From the NCBI GenBank assembly GCA_004369085.1, contig ML210357.1, forward strand, positions 29,257 to 49,270: a stretch of DNA of 20,014 nucleotides. Reading direction: 5' to 3'. The stretch's first letter is position 1; the number at the start of each line of letters is the position of its first letter. This document shows positions 1 through 9,425 of the stretch, one piece after another. This stretch comes from Coprinopsis marcescibilis (lineage: Eukaryota; Basidiomycota; Agaricomycetes; Agaricales; Psathyrellaceae). A model generated the notes under the pieces. That model was not told the DNA's origin. It did not search any database and worked only from the letters and a program-made list of their open reading frames with translations. The translations under genes were made by a program, and so were the position numbers.

Positions 1-276
1 GCCGGTGATATGATGTTCGTCTATGAGAAGTTTGAATTGGCCTGGTTTGGATGACAGTGAGTGCAAAATGAGCTGACATCCTCGTTGGGTCAAGGTATAG
101 TGTTCATTGGCATAGCATACTTTGTTTTACCAGGCTTACGGCGAGTTCAACATAGGCACATAGTCGATGCGTCTCAATAGCGATTGCCAGGTCTCTAGGA
201 TCTATCGTATATTGCCTTCCACGGTGGAGGTATATCATAGGACATGACCTACCTGGCAGCAGCAACACCCGCCATA
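1..276. other. Intergenic, no gene seen
   Basis: No convincing coding frame or RNA gene is visible before the stop codon of the minus-strand secreted-protein gene at 277. This segment should contain the 3' end of that gene's transcript. No clear repeat was found. Confidence 0.5.
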
Positions 277-1065
277 TCAAAGATAGAAAGCTCCAAAGGC
301 CACAGCGACGAAGACAGCGGCAAAACTGAGACAGCCACGGGTTGCAGGTGCTCCACTGCCATTGTTGCCTCCTGCCATGTCGCCATTTCCAGTAGGGGGC
401 GGCGATGCGCCTGGTGAACTAGTACTGTCTGTGGGACGAGAAGCTCCTCCAACACCTCCATGCACACTTGCTGAGGTTCTTGGGCTGAACGGGAACGGGA
501 AAGAGCCATCGCCAGTGGGTTCTCCTGCGGTGCTACCGCTAGGTCCTCCATTCCGAGTCGCACAACTCATGGCTGTTGCTGAAATCACAATACAAGGTGA
601 GGTGAGCATAATGCCATGATGCGGACGCGTTGACGTACACCGGAACGTTGTCTCAAGGATCTCAAGGCCCAAGCCTTGAATTCTACCAGCTTCAACAAGA
701 GGAGTCAGGCAGGATACACATGTATCGTAGCTAGGAACCAGCTCAGCGGTGCATGCACAGGGGGAAAACGGGGGCCTTACTCTTCATTTGAACACTTTGG
801 TAAGAATATTAATGCTGATACACAGTTACGGGGATAGGTGAGGGGGCTTACATTAATAACGGGGCCTAAATAATTTATGCATTCATCGAAACACTCTTCT
901 GGAAGTATATCCTCGGGTGGTACCTGACGGGTAACCAACGCTTCGGCTAATACTAGGGGTATATGGTCAGCGGCAGGAGCGCACGCGCACTTAATCCAAT
1001 TAAACATTCAATGGCTCACCATTAAAACCGAGGGCAAGGACAGCAACAGTCTGAGAGAAGCGCAT
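277..1065 (-). CDS. Small secreted GPI-anchored-like protein, copy 1 (probable frameshift)
   Basis: Hand-spliced model: exon 1 1065-1020, exon 2 952-852, exon 3 about 794-639, exon 4 578-277, with GT..AG introns (1019-953, 851-795, 638-579). The N-terminus MRFSQTVAVLALGFN is a signal peptide, followed by LVTRQ and a C-x3-C motif (CFDEC). Exon 3 encodes C-x-C (SPCACTAELV) and C-x2-C (CVSC). Exon 4 encodes a Gly/Ser/Thr/Pro-rich linker ending in a hydrophobic tail (LSFAAVFVAVAFGAFYL), as in GPI-anchored proteins. This layout (signal peptide, four paired cysteines, Ser/Thr-rich stalk, GPI tail) is common in Agaricomycete cell-surface proteins of unknown function. The frame does not close at intron 2: exon 2 ends in phase 0, and no nearby AG restores the frame of the downstream cysteines, as if one base were missing early in exon 3. 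It may be a recent pseudogene or use an unrecognised splice. The gene at 9426-10088 is its paralogue. Confidence 0.55.
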
Positions 1066-1141
1066 CTCGAGGCCGCAGAGTGAGTACGTCGAGTGATGGG
1101 GAAATAGTAGCCTGCATGTATTTGCAATCAATCACCAGCCA

Positions 1142-1153
1142 TTATGTATGTTT
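1142..1153 (-). promoter_or_regulatory. 12-mer shared with the paralogue's promoter
   Basis: The plus-strand 12-mer TTATGTATGTTT lies 77 bp upstream of the copy 1 start codon. The identical 12-mer occurs at 10178-10189, 90 bp upstream of copy 2. A second shared string, TAGCCTGCA, lies nearer each start (1108-1116 and 10147-10155). They may be retained control elements or simply remnants of the duplication. Confidence 0.35.
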
Positions 1154-1595
1154 GTTTTTCACACCGAAGACAAAGGTCCGCAGTTCCACAACAGAAGAAC
1201 TTTGCACCCACGCCTCGGCCGTATCAATCAATCTCAAGTAACTCTGAGAACATAGTTGATGGAGGCGCTATACGCGGATTCCTAGCTTTTAGTTAATATC
1301 ACGGAGATACCATGTTAGGACGTCCTTTCTTTTGTGTACTTACAAGGCTTGAATCACGCAGCCGAGTTAAGGTCTTTCGTAGCCTTAGACATAATTCCAC
1401 AACAGCATCCTACTGCGGTGATCGGTTACATTTACTTAGCCTACTTAATACTGTCATGATTATGGTATTGTCGCTAAATACGTGCATACTACAATTAATG
1501 CACTCATCCTTGTCTCCTCGTGCCCGGAGAGACAGTCGCCAAAGTTGCTTTGCCGACCAGACTCAACCAGTTAGACGCCCATCACGTCAACATTT

Positions 1596-1603
1596 TCACG
1601 TGA
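1596..1603. promoter_or_regulatory. Palindromic E-box TCACGTGA
   Basis: The perfect palindrome TCACGTGA contains a CACGTG E-box about 120 bp upstream of the coiled-coil gene's start codon. Basic helix-loop-helix factors bind such sites in fungi. The assignment rests on the motif and position only. Confidence 0.3.
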
Positions 1604-1721
1604 TGATTTCAGTAACACGTCGACGCTGACGCCAAATGATCGCAGTGATGGACGACCACGGCGACGAGTTGCCCTGGGTTTGCTGGGTTCCCGCGTTCAT
1701 CAACAACAACGGCGATGCATC

Positions 1722-4700
1722 ATGAATATCGACAATGAAGCGGCAGTCAAGGACCATCCGGTGGTGGCACAGCTGAACCACCTGAAGAATGCATTCGACA
1801 GAGTTCAAGTAGGGAGTTTCTCGTTCTTCCCAACACCCAGACTCAAAAAAATTAGTACAGGATGAGCTGCATAGGAACTCGGTCAAGCTCCAACACCATT
1901 ACTTAGATGCTTCGAACGAACATGATAGGATTCAACAGCTGGAGCAAGAGAACCGCCTTTTGAAGGAGGAACTCGGTGTCCTACGGAGTGTTCCTCATCC
2001 GGAAGGAGAATTGGCGACCCAGAGCAATCTCGCCGTTCAGCAGCTCACCATCTCCCTGCGCAAGCTTTCGGACCAGCTATCCTTGACAGAACAAGCTCTG
2101 TTGACGCGAACCAGCGAGCTCAACGCGGCCAAGGACCAGGTTCTTCGGGCAAAGCTGGCGGAAGAAAAGGCGTACGAGTTAGCTGCTCGGATTCGGGGGC
2201 GGGAGGAGACTTTGAAGCAGGCGGAACGAGAACTCAAGCACCGAGCTCGACTGGCTGAAGAGCAAGCCAGGATGTCGGACATGGCTGTAAACGAGTACGC
2301 CAACCTCGTTCGGTCGATGGAGACCAAAGCTGGGATGCGATCGTCAACTGCGACCCGCCATTCGTTGTCTTCGTCTATCGATGCATCGAGTGCACAAACC
2401 GATGCAAAGAGTCTCTCTGTTGGATTCGCGGAAGGCCGAGGGCAGCTGGATCACTTGATCCATGAAGAGTTCGTGGAGAAAGAGGCACTGAAGCAGGAGC
2501 TGGAGCAGGCTTACGCTCAGCTTGCTGTCCTGGAAGCCAGGCTGGGAGCTCAACAAAAAGCGGTTGAACAACATCGTCTCGCGCAGTCAACGGCCGAGTT
2601 CGAGCTAGAAAGGCTTCGGATTGAAGACAATACAGCAGCCAAGATGGTGTCTCGTTACATGTGAGTGTCCACTCCTTGTTCGTCTTCTTCTTATTCATTC
2701 TTCCTCTAGGAAATTCTCGCAAGCTCAAACGGACAGCCTACAAACGGCCATGGGCTCCCTGAAGACTCGAAATGCGGCCACCATCGACACTCTCACATCC
2801 CAAGTCTATAACCTCAACGTCCAACTTCAGGCATCTAAACTGTCACTCGAGCGATTCCGCAGCGCCGTCGACGACCTGGGAGGAGACATCATGAAGGAAT
2901 CATTTGGGCGTCGAAATGAGGTTGCCCTTCGCATACGGATGGTGTCCAGAGAAGAGCGAGTCAACGAAGCCCTACGGCGATGGTTACGACGATCGGAAGA
3001 GTCCCTATCCCGCATTCCAGACGCATCCCCAGAACACGAGGCATTGTTCATCATGGCCCAGGAAGCCAAAACCCTCCTCGCCTCACTTGACGCTCCCCCA
3101 CTACCATCGCTCGATGGACATGGCGATATTCCCATTTCTGGATCTCTCGGAAGGCTGGTTACTGCCCACTTCATAGTGGAGCACCTCAAAACCGAGCTCA
3201 AGAATGAGTACAGCCGGCAGCTGAAGATGCGTAGGGTCATCGCAGAGCTTGGTGGGGAGATACCAGAGGAGTCGTTGGTTGAAGACGAATGGGTGCCTCC
3301 TGAAGGCTGGATGACTGTTCCCCCTCCATTGTCGATACCCAACGACAAACTATCCCCGAAGGTCTCTGCCCATGAAGTTCCAGACAAATCATTGCGAACG
3401 CTGACGGACTCAAAAACGTCGCAAACGTCACACCAAAACAAAAGTGGCTCTGCCATTGGTGACGCACCCGCGATCCCAGTTCTCGTTTTAGACGAACCAG
3501 ACGTTGCTGAATTCAAAGATACGCCGACTCCTTCTCAACCATACACGCAGTCAGGACACGACGTAGAAGACGAGGAACGGGACAATTCTCCATACGCTCT
3601 TCTCGAGGAGACAGCTTCAACTGTCGTGGTGGATGATTCAGACGCTGTAGAAAATCCCTCAACCCCCAAACCTACACCCGCAGCTCTGCCAGGTTTCACA
3701 CAACCAGGCGACCTTCCGACTGTCAATATAATTGCCCCGCCCACTCCGCCAGTCATTTTCCTGGAACAATCTACTGTCTTCCCGGATGACGTTGACCAGC
3801 TTCAGAATGGCCCCACAACCCCGAAGCTGGACCATCCCACTCTTTTAACCGATGTCGACGTCGCCACGCCGGCACCGTCGCCTCAACCCATTGTCGAAAT
3901 ACTGGAACATGTAGAAGATCTCTCTGCCACGTCATTTTCCTCGACATCACACGCCCCCTCCTTGGACCTCGATGAAGCTTCCTCGGCCCTTACGCCGTTT
4001 CTCAAACCTCCACCACACCCCCTACTTAAAGGCCTTGTCCGCGTCAGAGGACGATACGATGATCTTCAGCGGGCATTCCGAGACTGCCATCTTGGCCTGG
4101 AATCGCTCAGGGAAACCCTAGGACCATCAACGACAATCCCAGAGCCATCCTCGCTTACCTTCCCCTCGACCTCTCAAATTCCGCGCAAGGTTCTTCAGGT
4201 GGTGCTCGATCGGCTACACGATTTCGTGGAGGACGCGCGAGTAGAATTGGAGATCCAGATATCGGACGAGGAGCTGTTGGTGAAGGGCTACGAGACCTTG
4301 TTAGCAATCCCCGGTGCAATATCGGCGATGTCCCCGGCACCTTCGTCGTCATCCACTCCCTTTTCGGCTTCTTTCCAAGCGTTTGCGGGTCGAGGAACCC
4401 ATAACAGCGAAAAGAATCAGTCACCTTCACAGTTCGAGGTCGAGCAACAAATCGAGGGCTTTATTATTGGCACAGATCCAGCAGTCAGGAAAGCGCACGA
4501 GACGTTCGTCAGGAAACTGGAAGATGCTCAGCATGATATCGCAGCTCTCAAGAAAGCAATTCACGACCCTGATTTCGGAAGCCAAGCCACGCCGTTACCT
4601 CCAGTCCCGGTCTCTGCTCCTGCTACAGGTTCAAATGGCATGCTTTACCCAGAACCCCGCCATCCAACCACCTCTATGATATCGCAGTCGCCGTCGTGGA

Positions 4701-5239
4701 CCTCGTGGATACGCAACGCCAGCTCACCTATATCTCCGCCTGCAACGTCGCCTTCGCCATCCACTTTTGGGAATATCATGACCAGCCCACGACTTCGACA
4801 TTCGCCTTCGCTTCAGAGTGGGTTGAGGAACGCGGGTGGGAGTGGGCAGGACGCGATTGGCCATTTGGCCCTACGGGTTCCGATGCCCAAATTCGCTGGA
4901 GCGTTGTCAGGAAAGGATGGTAGCTCGGCGTCTTCCGCTACGCAGAAACTTGTTCCTGCACCGAGACACGAATTTAGTGGTGGGATTGGAGGATCGATGG
5001 CCGGTTCGCAGAGGACGCGGACGGTTAGCACGATGTATATGTTGGGGTTGGGTGCTCTTGGGTCGAGGGTTGGGTCGTCTTCGTCTTCGTCGTCGGGGTT
5101 TAGCAGCCGATCGACCAGTTCTGCGTCTCCTTCGGTAGGCTCATTGTTACGGAAGCAGCGGGAGATAGACGGGGAGACTGATGTGGAGACTGAGGATGAG
5201 CTGGACGCTGATGATGGTAGTGATACAGATTTGGAATAG
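1722..5239 (+). CDS. Large coiled-coil, Ser/Pro-rich protein of unknown function
   Basis: Three exons: 1722-1808, 1861-2660 and 2710-5239, joined by GT..AG introns of 52 and 49 nt that keep the frame and give 1138 aa. The start MNIDNEAAVKDHPVV was chosen because it splices in frame into the coiled coil; an ATG farther upstream soon meets a stop. Residues about 1-300 are heptad-rich (QQLEQENRLLKEEL; then long Glu/Lys/Arg/Ala helices), and helical segments continue at about 360-395 (Arg-rich) and 448-482. Residues about 490-730 are acidic, Pro/Ser/Thr-rich and probably disordered. Further helical segments lie at about 732-766, 787-828 and 870-913. The C-terminus is Ser-rich and ends in an acidic tail (DGSDTDLE). 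There is no signal peptide or membrane segment. I recognise no family. The domain order suggests a cytoplasmic or cytoskeletal scaffold, but that is inference. Confidence 0.85.
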
Positions 5240-5497
5240 GTAATCTATAATATTATGAATGTATTAGTTTTTGTCATCGATCTCCTCGACTAAGGGTATG
5301 TGGTAGATGGAAAAGGTTCTGGAGTGGGTGCCCGGTATTCCTTGTGGAAGCGCACTGTAACTTGAAGTATACCCATTCGTTTCATGAATCAAGAATCGGA
5401 TGGGAGAGCTGAGTGGGAAGCGGTACCCGTTGATTCTCAAGAGATCGCTTTCACATTGACCAAAACCCAAACCTCATTGCTAAAGCAAACGCACATT
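5240..5497. other. Intergenic, 3' flank of the coiled-coil gene
   Basis: AT-rich sequence follows the stop codon. A 68-codon minus-strand frame here has no recognisable features. The stretch ends at the left inverted repeat of the element at 5498. Confidence 0.5.
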
Positions 5498-5545
5498 GGA
5501 TGACATTCCATATCGATTTAGAAACCATAATTATTTTCTAAACCT
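5498..5545 (+). repeat. Left 48-bp terminal inverted repeat
   Basis: It matches the reverse complement of 6141-6188 at all 48 positions. Identity stops at both boundaries: the bases at 5497 and 5546 do not pair with 6189 and 6140. Confidence 0.9.
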
Positions 5546-6140
5546 CAATGTCCATCATACGGAGTTCAAATTTTAAGCCTTGCCCCAAATCCTAGGTCCA
5601 TGTCCCAATCTAGGATTTAGGTTTTCTAGATACATCAAATCATTGCCGGTGCGACCTCCCCCTTGTACCTTTCATCCCTCCCATAATGAGGCGATGCTGT
5701 GGTGATATAAACCTACAAAAACATGCCTCGGATGTTTATAGCTCAGTACAGAAGGGTTTTGACACGCGACACTTGTCTATAAACCTCTGAACAAAGCCAA
5801 CCAGCAAACACTTGGCACATTTCGTGGGGTGGACGCAGAATATGGAGTGTAAGAACTATGTCAGAGCACTGAAGCGCGTACGATACGGTACGCAGGTATC
5901 ATAGAGTCCTTGCTTAATGCGTATTCAACAGTAGATGCCACTTTAACGCGGTACTCAGGTTTAAGTTTGGGTAAGAGAACTTTGAGGGGCTACGGCCGAG
6001 ACGGCAGGTTCCCCATTGGGATGAATTTGGTTTAGAACGCTGGTTTGAGTCTGGAGGGGGGGGGTCGGGAGGCCTCACCCAGAGCTGCCGCATATGCGCA
6101 TATGGACGAAATCAGCTGCGGCATCCCGGCCCGGCGATTT

Positions 6141-6188
6141 AGGTTTAGAAAATAATTATGGTTTCTAAATCGATATGGAATGTCATCC
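6141..6188 (-). repeat. Right 48-bp terminal inverted repeat
   Basis: It is the exact reverse complement of 5498-5545. It lies 71 bp from the end of the F-box pseudogene. Confidence 0.9.
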
Positions 6189-6259
6189 GTTTACATGCCA
6201 TTGGCCCTAGGATCATACAGAAGGCATATTCATTTAGTATAGATAGCATAATTGTAAAT

Positions 6260-6917
6260 CTAGAGAGTAAATCTATGTTGAAATATGGATACCATTAACC
6301 CATCGTAGGTGGAGTGAGAATAGAGAAACCGTTTTACTTTGCGGAAGATTCCAGTATTCATAACGCTGATGGGAACGTTCAACAAGCAGAGCTCTGCCAG
6401 CTTATTCAACTTGGCGGAGTAGTCAAAGAAGGTATGTAAAGTACCAGGCTGCGCCTGCGTGTCGGATTCAAATGTGAAATGGAGCCGTTTTAGAGTCTGG
6501 TTTGGTTTCATCAAAGCGGCCTCCAGATGTCAAAAGTTGGGACCTGTCAAGGCAGGGACTGTAAGATGGATGCCTTCCAACCTTTTGAAGCCACTGTCGC
6601 TGAAGAGGAGTGTCCACCTTTCGTTCCTCAGTGGATGCGTCCTTTAATATGAAGCTGGCGCTCTCCGGTTCGCTCGAGAACTGTGTAAAACTTGTCATCA
6701 TCCTCGACGTCCATGTCCACTGAGCCCGCCCAGGCTTCATGAGCGCCAATTGTGACGAAACGCCATTTAGTGTCGACGGTAGACAATGCGAACAGCGTAG
6801 CAAGGTCCCATGTTTCATTACCGCCGGGACCTGGTTTGCCAAGCTGAAGGATCAAATTGTGGATTAGCTCGTAAGGGATCTCGTCCTGTCTTGTCCTGGT
6901 TCGGTGTTGAGAGACAT
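6260..6917 (-). pseudogene. Degenerate F-box/LRR-like gene
   Basis: The minus strand carries pieces of one F-box-type protein in shifting frames. An F-box-like start (EIPYELIHNLILQL) runs on through ETWDLATLFALSTVDTKW and ERTGERQLHIKG. A frameshift near 6640 then leads into HPLRNERWTLLFSDSGFKRL, and an in-frame TGA at 6530-6532 interrupts before HLEAALMKPNQTLKRLHF. The only nearby ATG (6915-6917) is out of frame with the F-box. No GT..AG intron removes these three breaks. The C-terminal part is short and stops at 6260, next to the inverted-repeat element. Full-length proteins of this kind are ubiquitin-ligase adaptors; this copy should not yield one. It is only distantly similar in layout to the intact F-box gene at 7490. 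Confidence 0.65.
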
Positions 6918-7489
6918 TTTGCAGAAATCGAATCGTTAAATGCTTGTTAATTTGTGGCGCCCATCGAAAGGGTGCCCAGTTGGGTTTGTCATTAGTGGAC
7001 GGAAGTTAGTGACGGTGCTTAGTGCCCGGGGAATCGGAAATTCCACAACTCGCAGACTTCGCATTATAGAATTCCGTGTAGTATAGTTGCATATGTACAT
7101 ATTAGTACTCAGTACACTACAGCTCGGATGCCCGTCGTGCTCCCCATTGAACTGTTGCTTGGCATAGACCTGTCACAGGCACAGCAGCCTAATTTGGCTT
7201 TAGACGTCGATCGGTACAAAGGGCATAGATCAGGGTTCAGCTCTGTGGACTAGTAGTGCATGGGCCATGCGTGGACCATTGGTCACTATTCCCTTTGATA
7301 CCGCGGGTGGCAGTGAGGCAGTGGTACCCATGAAATGCTTGGGCCCACGTTTCCATGACAAGTGGCGGGATAGAGCCAGATATAAAAAGGGTGCTTCAGA
7401 CCACTCATTTCCTCGTCGTTTCTCCCGTTCCTTTCACCGCCTAGGTCAGAAACAGCCTATTACTGCTAAACACACAGGAGCTTGCTACC
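6918..7489. other. Intergenic, promoter side of the F-box gene
   Basis: No gene is seen. A 12-bp palindrome (ATATGTACATAT) lies at 7091-7102. The last 110 bases hold a TATA box and a pyrimidine-rich tract (about 7407-7437), consistent with a core promoter and transcription start. An overlapping open frame from 7267 has no recognisable features. Confidence 0.5.
7381..7388 (+). promoter_or_regulatory. TATA box of the F-box gene
   Basis: TATAAAAA lies 109 bp upstream of the ATG at 7490 and is followed by a CT-rich stretch typical of fungal transcription start regions. Confidence 0.6.
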
Positions 7490-9124
7490 ATGAAAGTGTC
7501 TCAACTCCCCTCGGATGTTCTTTACCTGATCTTCGATGAAGTGATACATTCCGGTCCTAAGGAGCTATTGGCCCCTGAAGCTCAGACCTCCATTGTGCTG
7601 GGCCAAGTTTGCAAGAGCTTCCGCGGGGCACTTGACGAATACGCTATCCTTTCTACTCATATCGAGGCCGAGCCCTCCGCTTACAGTACCGACAACATGC
7701 ACTACCTCAATGACATGGAAACCGCAGATAATAACCAGACAATGAACAACTTTGAACGTCGAGTTAATCTGGCCAACATCCATCTGGACAGAACCAGAGA
7801 TGCGGTAATAACCGTCATCCTTAAGCGAAGCCATGGCGCCGTCCCATCATCCGGGGATACTTATCGGTTCCTGACCGAGAGTCAGTTATGGGAGCGCCGC
7901 AAACAATGGAAGCGCTTAGAGTTGTCCTTCTGCGATATCTCACACGACAACAGCAAGGTCGATCTCAACCTTAACGAGCTGTTCGCGAAAGAGAAGGAAT
8001 TTTCCCAGCTTGAAACAATCGTCCTCGACATCTACTCGGACTCCAGCAAGCCTTGGCTTGGCATGGCAGCCCAGCTCACGAAGGCAGCGAAGGCAGAAGG
8101 CTCACAATTCAAGCGACTATCATTATCTCTGGAGGATAGCAAAGTCACCTCATATAGGAATATCACAAAACAAGAACCCGACTGGGCTCCTTTGACCCAT
8201 GTCAGCCTTTCTGGTGCGGCCTTCTCCTCGTGGACATTACTTGACACGACACGCTTGTTGTGCTCTGCTTCAAAGCTTCAATGGGCTTCGTTCCCACACA
8301 GAGGCGTACTACCCGACGACGTAGAGGCCCATGCTTTCCCCCTTTTGGCGATCGAGAGCAATAGCCTTGAATATCTTGAAATGGAAGTCCCGGTTGACGA
8401 CCCGCGCACCATCCCTTTCTTTACCAAGCTCAAGGCCCCCCGGCTTGAGTACGCCAGGTTGACTTACACCAAGGCTGACGCAGTAGTTTTAAATGACCTC
8501 GCAGCTGCGAATTTCAATGCAGCTCTTTTTGCGTCCCTCAGCCACTTTGGAGTGGCGCTAAAGGTTTTGGAACTCGATTTCGAAGGCAGGGACTTGGTGG
8601 GCCATGGAAACATGTCGCTTGTCACTTTCAATACCCTCCTGGCTATTTCCAGCATGACCCCAGGCTTGATTGAGCTTCGGATCACGAAAAATAAGTACAC
8701 GCCTAGACGTCGCGGTCAACTCCGAGTTTCGAACGAAACGATGTCGACCATTACGGGGAGCCAATTTCTGGAAGCTTTGACTCCAAAGGATGGGACGCCG
8801 GTAGTTAACTGGACACTGCTTCAATTCCTTCATTGGGACTACCACTGTACCGAGGAGCTTTCCGACACTGCACTTTACGAGTTCATTCGCCGACGAGCCC
8901 TGTCCGATCAGACCGCGGCTCTCAAGGAAGTTGGATTCAGGATCTACAACCGCGAAGGTACATCCTCATCCTCAAATGGTGTCCCGACGGATATCTTGAG
9001 TAGCGGGACGAAGCTGGACATTCGTTATGGCGACAAAGAGTACGGGGATCCGGAGTTCACAACTGGAAAGGTAGCTCGATATGACTTCTTGGACAATTCC
9101 CTTCATGTTCCTTCCTTACTCTAA
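7490..9124 (+). CDS. F-box domain protein
   Basis: Intronless frame of 544 aa. The first 45 residues match an F-box: SQLPSDVLYLIFDEV, then a helical segment ending GQVCKSFRGAL. F-box proteins bind Skp1 through this domain and present substrates to SCF ubiquitin ligases. The remainder has spaced Leu-rich segments (KRLELSFCDI, LETIVLDIY, NSLEYLEMEV, LKVLELDFEG, LIELRITKNK), suggesting an irregular LRR-like recognition domain. This layout belongs to the expanded F-box families of Agaricomycetes, whose substrates are mostly unknown. The start is supported by context (TACCATGA) and by the TATA box about 109 bp upstream. The C-terminal 60 residues (KLDIRYGDKEYGDPEF onward) match nothing I know. Confidence 0.85.
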   Translation: MKVSQLPSDVLYLIFDEVIHSGPKELLAPEAQTSIVLGQVCKSFRGALDEYAILSTHIEAEPSAYSTDNMHYLNDMETADNNQTMNNFERRVNLANIHLDRTRDAVITVILKRSHGAVPSSGDTYRFLTESQLWERRKQWKRLELSFCDISHDNSKVDLNLNELFAKEKEFSQLETIVLDIYSDSSKPWLGMAAQLTKAAKAEGSQFKRLSLSLEDSKVTSYRNITKQEPDWAPLTHVSLSGAAFSSWTLLDTTRLLCSASKLQWASFPHRGVLPDDVEAHAFPLLAIESNSLEYLEMEVPVDDPRTIPFFTKLKAPRLEYARLTYTKADAVVLNDLAAANFNAALFASLSHFGVALKVLELDFEGRDLVGHGNMSLVTFNTLLAISSMTPGLIELRITKNKYTPRRRGQLRVSNETMSTITGSQFLEALTPKDGTPVVNWTLLQFLHWDYHCTEELSDTALYEFIRRRALSDQTAALKEVGFRIYNREGTSSSSNGVPTDILSSGTKLDIRYGDKEYGDPEFTTGKVARYDFLDNSLHVPSLL

Positions 9125-9425
9125 CTATATAGCATGACAATTTGTAGTTAGACCAATATAGCACCGCCTACTTGGAGCACTATTTCTTCTGCATCACTTT
9201 GTTTCAAATTGAGAATGCTTTCCTGACACCTCACTGAATTTAGCTGCTAGCAACACCTTGCGCAGTCAAAACTTTAAAACAATGGGGGCGGTATATGCTG
9301 CTGTATTCTCATATTTAGCGTTTCAAATATAGGAATGCTGTGCTATGGTACTTAGTATGGACTGCATTTCGAGATGCTAATGTGTCAGAGAATCACCCTT
9401 AGCCGTTGTACCAATAAACCATATA
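9125..9425. other. Convergent intergenic region
   Basis: These 301 bases lie between the 3' ends of the F-box gene and the minus-strand secreted-protein gene. The sequence is AT-rich. An AATAAA at 9413-9418 could serve as a polyadenylation signal but is far from the F-box stop. Nothing else is seen. Confidence 0.5.

Larger units (their letters stand above)
1066..1721. other. Divergent intergenic region
   Basis: This is the shared upstream region of the minus-strand secreted-protein gene and the plus-strand coiled-coil gene. The part next to the secreted gene (about 1100-1215) resembles the region upstream of its paralogue at 10140-10240. An open frame at 1312-1629 has no recognisable protein features and is not called. 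Confidence 0.5.
5498..6188. mobile_element. Non-autonomous DNA transposon / MITE-like element, 691 bp
   Basis: The element is bounded by perfect 48-bp terminal inverted repeats (5498-5545 and 6141-6188) that begin GGATGACATTCC. The interior is 595 bp with no open frame long enough for a transposase, so any movement would need a transposase from elsewhere. It contains smaller palindromes, including an AAATCCTAG/CTAGGATTT hairpin at about 5588-5618 and CATATGCGCATATG near 6091-6104, and a run of nine G at about 6056-6064. I could not find a convincing target-site duplication: the left flank reads GCACATT and the right flank GTTTACA. The superfamily is therefore unassigned. Perfect identity of the repeats suggests recent activity or gene conversion. 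Confidence 0.7.

Noticed and set aside
1312..1629. A 105-codon plus-strand frame upstream of the coiled-coil gene
   Set aside because: No domain, signal peptide or splice connection to the downstream gene was found, and it overlaps the expected promoter.
2827..3516. A 229-codon minus-strand frame inside the coiled-coil gene
   Set aside because: It is Ser/Arg-rich antisense shadow sequence with no family features; the plus strand has the coherent splicing and coiled coil.
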